A stretch of DNA of 9,038 nt, taken from the NCBI GenBank assembly GCA_016185555.1, contig JACPNI010000043.1, positions 1-9,038 on the forward strand, written 5' to 3'. Below are positions 5,402 to 9,038 of this stretch, piece by piece. This DNA comes from Candidatus Woesearchaeota archaeon (lineage in GTDB: Archaea; Nanobdellota; Nanobdellia; SCGC-AAA011-G17; JACPNG01). The position numbers and the translations under genes are program-made. The notes below the pieces were generated by a model. The model saw nothing but the letters and a program-made list of their open reading frames with translations, ran no database searches and was not told where the DNA came from. Within the stretch, counting starts at the first letter, position 1. Each line of letters starts with the position of its first letter.

Positions 5402-5444
5402 AAAAAAAAGAAAGAATAAAAGATAACCATCATAAAGATTATCT
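5402..5444 (-). terminator. Hairpin and U-tract after the 9-codon ORF
   Basis: AGATAA (5421-5426) pairs with TTATCT (5439-5444) around a 12-nt loop, with a further C-G pair inside. Read leftward it is followed by TTTATTCTTTCTTTTTTTTA. The stop codon of the small ORF (5441-5439) lies in the stem. The layout suits a terminator, or an attenuator before the zinc-finger gene. Confidence 0.5.
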
Positions 5445-5468
5445 CTTTCTTTTTTTCTTTGCTGCCAT
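5439..5468 (-). CDS. Candidate 9-residue basic peptide (MAAKKKRKR)
   Basis: This very short ORF of nine codons and TAA is worth listing because its surroundings look deliberate. GAGGTGA lies 5 nt before the ATG, a TATA box lies about 39 nt upstream, and a hairpin with a U-tract starts at the stop. Six of nine residues are Lys or Arg. It begins MAAKK like the SWIB-like protein at 4360, whose upstream signals are also strong. It could be a real micropeptide, a leader peptide controlling the zinc-finger gene, or the decayed start of a longer basic protein. No longer reading frame continues from it. Function unknown. Confidence 0.45.
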   Translation of the reverse strand: MAAKKKRKR

Positions 5469-5473
5469 TCAAT

Positions 5474-5514
5474 TCACCTCTTTTAAATAATTAAGATTAT
5501 CTATATATAAATGA
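5474..5514 (-). promoter_or_regulatory. Promoter and Shine-Dalgarno of the 9-codon ORF
   Basis: Read leftward, CATTTATATATAG (5513-5501) is a good TATA box. It predicts a start near 5481, just ahead of the GAGGTGA Shine-Dalgarno (5480-5474). A second TATA-like stretch, CTATATAAATAAAA, lies at 5521-5534. Confidence 0.55.
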
Positions 5515-5539
5515 TATGATTTTATTTATATAGTTTTTG

Positions 5540-5553
5540 TTTTTTGAAAAAAA
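5540..5553 (-). terminator. U-tract after the Lrp-family gene
   Basis: Directly past the stop codon, read leftward, there is a run of seven T (5553-5547) followed by C and six-A/T-rich sequence. Archaeal termination often needs only a U-tract. The low GC of the region makes this uncertain. Confidence 0.35.
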
Positions 5554-5997
5554 TTATAATTTTATTTGCTTTTCTTTTAATGTATTCAGGATAAGTTTTG
5601 TTTCAGTCCTCTCTACAAAATCATAAGTTTGTATTTTCTTAAGAAAACTGTCCATTAATTTGCTATTTTTAAATTTTGCAATAATAGTAGCATCAAAGTT
5701 GCCTGTATGGTCATAAACTATTGAAACATTTGGATTAGTTGCTATTTTCTGTTCGACCTCAAATAATTTTCCCTTTGAAATTCTAATCTGGATTATTACT
5801 GAAACATCATACCCTAATTTTTCATAGTTAATAACTGCCGAGTAATTTTTTATTACCCCTTCTTTTTCAAGTTTCTTTACCCTGTTTAATACTGTAACAA
5901 CCGACACCCCTACTTTTTTTGCTATCTGTCTATAGGAAAGCCTTGCATTATCTATTAGTACATTAAGAATATCATGATCTTTCTTGTCAAATTCCAT
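5554..5997 (-). CDS. Lrp/AsnC-family transcriptional regulator
   Basis: A 147-residue protein of standard Lrp/AsnC length. The N-terminal winged helix-turn-helix covers about 1-60: LDNAR-like IDNARLSYRQIAKKVG (15-30), then recognition helix VSVVTVLNRVKKLEKEGVI (31-49). It is followed by a short linker and the RAM effector/oligomerisation domain (about 63-140) with HTGNFDATI (97-105) at the usual ligand-loop position. Such proteins form dimers to octamers that sense amino acids. It is divergent from glnA with 143 bp between the starts, so control of glnA and of itself is the likely role (inference). An exact 14-nt repeat in that gap has one copy immediately before this ATG, suited to autorepression. 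No Shine-Dalgarno is present; a TATA-like TTATTAAA (6024-6017) is about 24 nt upstream, suggesting a leaderless mRNA. Confidence 0.92.
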   Translation of the reverse strand: MEFDKKDHDILNVLIDNARLSYRQIAKKVGVSVVTVLNRVKKLEKEGVIKNYSAVINYEKLGYDVSVIIQIRISKGKLFEVEQKIATNPNVSIVYDHTGNFDATIIAKFKNSKLMDSFLKKIQTYDFVERTETKLILNTLKEKQIKL

Positions 5998-5998
5998 T

Positions 5999-6012
5999 TT
6001 ACATTTGTTTAT
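5999..6012 (+). repeat. 14-nt direct repeat, copy 1 (candidate operator)
   Basis: TTACATTTGTTTAT, identical to 6070-6083. It lies just ahead of the regulator's start codon and downstream of its TATA box, where bound protein would block transcription. Confidence 0.6.
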
Positions 6013-6069
6013 TTTTGTTTAATAATTAGATATTAAAATAAACATATATTTAAATATTTCTAAATAAGA

Positions 6070-6083
6070 TTACATTTGTTTAT
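6070..6083 (+). repeat. 14-nt direct repeat, copy 2 (candidate operator)
   Basis: Exact copy of 5999-6012, 71 nt away (close to seven helical turns). It lies upstream of the glnA TATA box, a position compatible with activation or loop formation. Low-complexity sequence lowers certainty. Confidence 0.6.
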
Positions 6084-6140
6084 AAATTTCTAATAAAACA
6101 ATATATACTATAAACATTTTATATTATATTAAGTGGTATT

Positions 6141-7499
6141 ATGATAAACCTATTAAAATCATATAAGGCTGAAGAGGCAGATTTTAAATTTACAGATGTT
6201 ATTGGAACATGGCAGCACTTCAGCATGCCAATTTCAGCATTGGATGATAAAATATTAACAGAGGGAATTGGATTTGATGGTTCAAGCATTAAAGGCTTCA
6301 AATCAATAGAAGAAAGTGATACCCTGCTGATTCCGGATTTATCTACTGCATTTATCGATAAATTCTGCAGCATACCAACATTAAGCATAATATGTGATGT
6401 TTATGATACTGACTTAACACCCTATTCCAGGGACCCAAGAGGCATTGCTAAAAGAGCGGAAAAATACCTTAAGGATTCCGGTATTGCAGATGTTTCTTAT
6501 TGGGGGCCAGAGGCAGAGTTCTTTATCTTAGATTCCTTAGAATTTAGTTCACACCCGACAGAATCATATTTTAAGATCTGTTCAGATGAATTTAAAACCA
6601 TAAGAAACAAAGAAGGTTATTTTCCTGTAAGTCCTAGTGATACGCAACAAGATATAAGGGCAGAAATGGTAAAAGAGATGAAAAATCTAGGAATAGAAGT
6701 TGAAAGACATCATCATGAGGTTGCTACTGCAGGTCAGGCAGAAATTGACATTAAATACAATTCCCTGGTTAAACAGGCAGATAATATGATGTTATATAAA
6801 TATATTGTAAAAAACACAGCTAAAAAACATGGAAAAGTTGCAGTTTTTATGCCCAAGCCCTTATTTGGCGATAATGGATCTGGAATGCATGTACACCAAA
6901 GCTTATGGAAAGAAGGAAAGAATTTATTCCATGATGAATCCGGTTATGGTGGTATAAGCAAAGAAGCTATCTGGTATATTGGTGGTTTATTTAAACATGC
7001 AGATGCATTAATGGCAATATGTGCCCCGACAACTAATTCTTACAAAAGACTGGTTCCTGGTTATGAAGCACCAGTTAATCTAGTATATTCAAAAAGCAAT
7101 AGAAGTGCAGCTGTAAGAATCCCTATGTATTCTAAAGATCCTAAAACAAAAAGAATTGAGTTTAGACCACCAGACCCAAGCTGTAATCCTTATCTCGCTT
7201 TTGCTGCTTTGTTAATGGCTGGTTTAGATGGAATCGAAAATAAAATTGAACCCGGTGAAGCTGTTGACAAAGATATATTTGAACTGGAAGGAGAAGAGAA
7301 ATCGAAAATAAAATCAGTACCGGGTTCATTAGAAGAATCCTTAAAGGCTCTGGAAGAAGATCATGGATTTTTACTTAAAGGAAATGTATTTAATGAAGAT
7401 TCTATTAAATCTTATATTAATTACAAAAGAAAAAAAGAAATTGATTATGTGCGAATGAGACCCAATCCTGCTGAATTTTATCTTTACAATGATGTTTGA
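6141..7499 (+). CDS. glnA: Glutamine synthetase, type I
   Basis: A 452-residue type I glutamine synthetase that joins ammonia to glutamate using ATP, the main entry of nitrogen. It should form a dodecamer in the cytoplasm. Motifs: beta-grasp FDGSSIKGF (45-53), WGPEAEFF (121-128) with metal ligands E124 and E126, HHHEVATAG (190-198), FMPKPLFGDNGSGMHVH (236-252) with H250, flap and substrate loop NSYKRLVPGYEAP (299-311), and NRSAAVRIP (320-328). The region DKDIFELEGEE (376-386) aligns with the adenylylation loop of E. coli GlnA (DKNLYDLPPEE). The modified tyrosine is replaced by F380, so covalent control by adenylylation is unlikely. It is a little shorter than the E. coli enzyme (469), mainly around residues 130-155. 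The last codons are duplicated at 8245-8289. The Lrp-family gene next door is its probable regulator. Confidence 0.96.
   Translation: MINLLKSYKAEEADFKFTDVIGTWQHFSMPISALDDKILTEGIGFDGSSIKGFKSIEESDTLLIPDLSTAFIDKFCSIPTLSIICDVYDTDLTPYSRDPRGIAKRAEKYLKDSGIADVSYWGPEAEFFILDSLEFSSHPTESYFKICSDEFKTIRNKEGYFPVSPSDTQQDIRAEMVKEMKNLGIEVERHHHEVATAGQAEIDIKYNSLVKQADNMMLYKYIVKNTAKKHGKVAVFMPKPLFGDNGSGMHVHQSLWKEGKNLFHDESGYGGISKEAIWYIGGLFKHADALMAICAPTTNSYKRLVPGYEAPVNLVYSKSNRSAAVRIPMYSKDPKTKRIEFRPPDPSCNPYLAFAALLMAGLDGIENKIEPGEAVDKDIFELEGEEKSKIKSVPGSLEESLKALEEDHGFLLKGNVFNEDSIKSYINYKRKKEIDYVRMRPNPAEFYLYNDV
7470..7497 (+). repeat. 28-nt direct repeat in the glnA 3' end, copy 1
   Basis: Runs from GCTGAATTTT to TGATGTTT inside the last codons of glnA. 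It is identical to 8260-8287. The 15 bases before it also match with four differences. Confidence 0.93.
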
Positions 7500-7502
7500 T
7501 TT

Positions 7503-7871
7503 TTATTTAACAAATTCTACATTTGGGATATCTTTAAATTCTTTATCACCTGTTAAAAATTTGATTCCTTTTTTAAGTGCTAATGTATATCCTATAGAAT
7601 CAGCTACGGACAATTTTTTCTTTTTATTTACGAGTTTAAATTCATTGGCTGATTTAATAATATCAATATCAATACCCATTACATAATTAGAGTACCTCTC
7701 TAATACAATATCAGCTATTTCTTTATTGAACTCTCTTAATAAAATATAATGCAATTCTATAAGATTAAAAATAGTTACTATTATTCTAACATCCTTAAAT
7801 TTTTCATAATTTTTATTGCCTTTTATTATTTCAATTATCGCATAAGTGTCGAAAAAGTAAATATCACTCAT
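7503..7871 (-). CDS. vapC: PIN-domain toxin of a VapBC-like pair
   Basis: A 122-residue PIN-domain protein of typical VapC length, expected to be a Mg2+-dependent endoribonuclease that cuts RNA (tRNA or rRNA in studied cases) when free of antitoxin. The four acidic active-site positions are all present: D8 (FFDTYAI), E39 (NLIELHYIL), D91 (LSVADSIGYTLA) and D109 (LTGDKEF), so the enzyme looks intact. The ATG overlaps the 3' end of the antitoxin gene by 8 bp, the usual coupled layout. Its stop lies 3 nt from the glnA stop, tail to tail. It sits between two copies of the glnA 3' end, so it was probably acquired. The RNA target cannot be read from sequence. Confidence 0.9.
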   Translation of the reverse strand: MSDIYFFDTYAIIEIIKGNKNYEKFKDVRIIVTIFNLIELHYILLREFNKEIADIVLERYSNYVMGIDIDIIKSANEFKLVNKKKKLSVADSIGYTLALKKGIKFLTGDKEFKDIPNVEFVK

Positions 7872-8088
7872 TCCAAAGCTCCTTATCTATTTCTTTCATA
7901 ATTTCTTGCGTAGACTTTTTCCAGTGCTTTAATATACCAAAGGTCTCCTTAAGAACATCTGACTTATCTTCTAATATCAGTTTTATCTTCTGATTCTCTT
8001 TCAAATGATTTTGCTTAACTATCTCTTTTGGCAGTATACAGGCAAGAGAATTCCCCCATTGCTTTGTTGTACATTCTACTTCTATCAT
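7864..8088 (-). CDS. vapB: AbrB-family antitoxin of a VapBC-like pair
   Basis: A 74-residue antitoxin. Residues 1-40 form an AbrB/MazE-like swapped-hairpin DNA-binding domain (TTKQWGNSLACILPKEIV, 7-24). The rest (about 41-74, ending STQEIMKEIDKELWNE) is a helical toxin-binding tail. It should bind the PIN toxin at 7871, blocking its active site, and repress its own promoter. The first gene of the pair, it starts 7 nt after a strong GGAGG. The 5' region carries inverted repeats overlapping the likely TATA box (8111-8135), as expected for autoregulation. The symbol is functional rather than proof of a VapB subfamily. Confidence 0.88.
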   Translation of the reverse strand: MIEVECTTKQWGNSLACILPKEIVKQNHLKENQKIKLILEDKSDVLKETFGILKHWKKSTQEIMKEIDKELWNE

Positions 8089-8095
8089 TCTATAT

Positions 8096-8102
8096 CCTCC
8101 TT
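8096..8102 (-). promoter_or_regulatory. Shine-Dalgarno of the antitoxin gene
   Basis: AAGGAGG is read leftward and ends 7 nt before the ATG at 8088. It confirms the start of this short gene. Confidence 0.8.
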
Positions 8103-8110
8103 AATTTTAT

Positions 8111-8135
8111 ATAATGTATATTATACTTAGTATAA
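8111..8135 (-). promoter_or_regulatory. Promoter with two overlapping inverted repeats, candidate TA operator
   Basis: TTATAC-TTA-GTATAA (8121-8135) is a perfect inverted repeat with a 3-nt centre. ATAAT-GTAT-ATTAT (8111-8124) is a second one that overlaps it. They include the TATA-like stretches (TTTTTATACT, GTATAATATA) that would start a transcript shortly before the Shine-Dalgarno. AbrB-type antitoxins commonly bind such sites. The AT content makes chance palindromes likelier than usual. Confidence 0.55.
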
Positions 8136-8201
8136 AAACTTTTCGATACCGCCATTTCCTACTTTTAAAACATTTCTATACCAATATAGCAAAGCAAGTG
8201 A

Positions 8202-8213
8202 ACCTATATAGGT
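8202..8213. repeat. Perfect 12-bp palindrome
   Basis: ACCTATATAGGT is fully self-complementary. It lies about 30 bp before the glnA fragment, inside the segment bounded by the glnA repeats. A weaker inverted repeat, CTATA-CCAA-TATAG, is at 8176-8189. Role unknown. Confidence 0.5.
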
Positions 8214-8244
8214 ATATGAAGGAAAGCGAAGTTATAATATCTTA

Positions 8245-8289
8245 ATAAGACCTAATACAGCTGAATTTTATCTTTACAATGATGTTTAA
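8245..8289 (+). pseudogene. Remnant copy of the glnA 3' end
   Basis: In frame it reads IRPNTAEFYLYNDV and then TAA; glnA ends MRPNPAEFYLYNDV and TGA. Over 43 aligned bases before the stop there are 4 differences, all in the first 15. No glutamine synthetase sequence can be seen further upstream, and a stop codon (8209-8211) interrupts the frame. It is therefore a fragment, not a truncated gene with a start. It lies 11 nt from the stop of the convergent Tat-signal gene, which may be the original neighbour of glnA. Confidence 0.85.
8260..8287 (+). repeat. 28-nt direct repeat of the glnA 3' end, copy 2
   Basis: Exact copy of 7470-7497, 790 bp further on. The two copies bracket the VapBC-like genes and 170 bp of non-coding sequence. 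Confidence 0.93.
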
Positions 8290-8300
8290 CCTTTATTTCT

Positions 8301-8987
8301 TTATTTTCGATGGATTATTGCTTTTTCCAGAAATTTTTTATATTCATCATTTGCATCGCTAATCTCTTTTCTTCCCATATCCTGAAGTTTTGAATGTCCT
8401 ATTTTTTCATAAATTCCCTTTAATATCGGTTTTTCTTTCTTTCTAGCATCATAAAATGCCTCCCCATCAGAACACAATGCCTTAGACAGTAAGATTTGAT
8501 TTAATTCTAAACAATTCTCCAAATCTCCTTGTTTTTTTATTCTTAAAATGGATTGAAGCCAATAGCTGCCATCCTGATTCCAGGCCTCATTTTTGTCGGT
8601 TTTATTTTCTTTTCTTAAAATGCGAATAGCATCTTCTTGGCCTAATAAATTCCCTTTTATCTTCCTATCATAGAACAATCTAGAAATTTCGAACTCTTTA
8701 TCACTAACTTTTGGTTCTGAAATCTTCATATTTAAAGTATAGCCCCTACTATCATCACCAAACAATTCAAGCTCCAAATTTTTGTTATCTATCTTACCTT
8801 CAAAAAAGGGCAGAAACGGAACGACCCCTTTCTCACTATACTTCTTCGCTTCTTTATATATCGATACGGCATATTCCCTGAACTCCTTAAGACCATACAT
8901 TTCCTGTGAACCTGCAATTTGTGGCATGGCTAAAATACCAATAATACCCAACCCTGCCCCTAAAAATTTTCTTCTTGATATGTTCAT
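8301..8987 (-). CDS. Exported protein with a twin-arginine signal, function unknown
   Basis: A 228-residue protein whose N-terminus, MNISRRKFLGAGLGIIGILA, is a classic Tat signal: SRRKFLG then a hydrophobic stretch to about residue 22 and a possible cleavage near IAGSQ (24-28). The mature part is hydrophilic and charged, with only two cysteines, close together in its C-terminal half (CLELNQILLSKALC), and no domain I recognise. Its C-terminal half looks helical. Tat export implies folding before transport, often with a cofactor, but no cofactor motif is evident. The start is supported by GGAGGA 7 nt upstream. It converges on the glnA remnant with 11 nt between stops. It could be a surface-bound or lipid-anchored factor; I assign no function. 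Confidence 0.82.
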   Translation of the reverse strand: MNISRRKFLGAGLGIIGILAMPQIAGSQEMYGLKEFREYAVSIYKEAKKYSEKGVVPFLPFFEGKIDNKNLELELFGDDSRGYTLNMKISEPKVSDKEFEISRLFYDRKIKGNLLGQEDAIRILRKENKTDKNEAWNQDGSYWLQSILRIKKQGDLENCLELNQILLSKALCSDGEAFYDARKKEKPILKGIYEKIGHSKLQDMGRKEISDANDEYKKFLEKAIIHRK

Positions 8988-9008
8988 TTTTTATTCCTCC
9001 ACTATTTG

Positions 9009-9038
9009 GTATTAAACTACACTTTTGATTCTTTTAAA
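9009..9038 (-). promoter_or_regulatory. Possible promoter of the Tat-signal gene
   Basis: Read leftward, TTTAAAAGAATC (9038-9027) and GTTTAATACC (9018-9009) are TATA-like. The first would start transcription near 9009, ahead of the GGAGGA Shine-Dalgarno (9000-8995). The window ends here, so the region cannot be judged fully. Confidence 0.3.

Larger units (their letters stand above)
5998..6140. promoter_or_regulatory. Divergent lrp-glnA control region
   Basis: This 143-bp gap is extremely AT-rich. It holds a leftward TATA-like box for the regulator (6017-6024) and a rightward one for glnA (ACTATAAAC, 6108-6116, about 29 nt before the ATG). The motif GTTTAT or its complement ATAAAC occurs at 6007, 6038, 6078 and 6110, twice in each orientation. 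The glnA ATG follows AAGTGGTATT, at best a weak ribosome binding site. Confidence 0.6.

Noticed and set aside
5550..5563. Perfect palindrome AAAATTATAATTTT at the end of the Lrp-family gene
   Set aside because: It is made only of A and T over the stop codon and forms a very weak hairpin. Kept only as part of a possible U-tract terminator.
6119..6388. An 89-codon leftward frame over the glnA start
   Set aside because: Antisense to the conserved N-terminus of glutamine synthetase and covering its promoter; no start signals.
8216..8245. Nine-codon ORF MKESEVIIS before the glnA remnant
   Set aside because: There is no ribosome binding site at proper spacing and no following terminator, unlike the small ORF at 5468.
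8782..9015. A 77-codon + strand frame opposite the Tat-signal gene
   Set aside because: It lies opposite a well-supported signal peptide and Shine-Dalgarno and lacks start signals of its own.
1..9038. CRISPR arrays, rRNA genes, transposases or integrases
   Set aside because: No regularly spaced repeats, rRNA signatures or recombinase motifs were found on either strand. The island at 7470-8287 therefore has no visible mobility enzyme.

Overview
The window looks like part of a compact, AT-rich archaeal genome, most likely from a small-genome (DPANN-like) lineage; the lineage is inference, the domain is well supported. Two serine tRNA genes carry short introns that fold into bulge-helix-bulge motifs, the substrate of archaeal tRNA splicing endonuclease. 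Several genes have a TATA-like box 25-29 nt before the start codon and no ribosome binding site, which fits leaderless archaeal transcription. Others have Shine-Dalgarno sequences. Convergent genes abut or overlap by a few bases.

Left part (1-3191): the first codons of an unidentified leftward gene, a divergent four-helix membrane protein of unknown function, and, converging on it, a full-length P2A-type cation ATPase that keeps the SERCA calcium-site residues.

Middle (3238-4597, all leftward): in transcription order, tRNA-Ser(GCU) with a T-loop intron, a 51-codon SWIB-like protein with a strong Shine-Dalgarno, a hairpin, a two-helix membrane protein overlapping rpiB (ATGA), and tRNA-Ser(CGA) with an intron in the anticodon stem.

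Centre right (4621-7499): a palindromic TATA box is placed to serve both tRNA-Ser(GCU) and a divergent bacterial-type dephospho-CoA kinase (coaE). coaE ends tail to tail on a 47-residue zinc-finger gene, which lies downstream of a 9-codon ORF with its own promoter-like sequence, Shine-Dalgarno and hairpin plus U-tract. Next come an Lrp/AsnC regulator and, divergent from it, glutamine synthetase glnA. Their shared intergenic region holds an exact 14-nt direct repeat, a candidate regulator binding site.

Right part (7500-9038): a VapBC-like toxin-antitoxin pair (AbrB-type antitoxin, PIN-domain toxin) lies directly behind glnA. Beyond it is a second copy of the last codons of glnA, 28 nt of it exact, just before the end of a convergent gene for a protein with a Tat signal. 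This suggests that a segment of about 790 bp carrying the toxin-antitoxin genes was inserted at the 3' end of glnA and restored its reading frame.

The genes do not form one pathway. The best-linked pairs are lrp-glnA (nitrogen assimilation and its likely regulator), the toxin-antitoxin pair, and the overlapping rpiB/membrane-protein pair.
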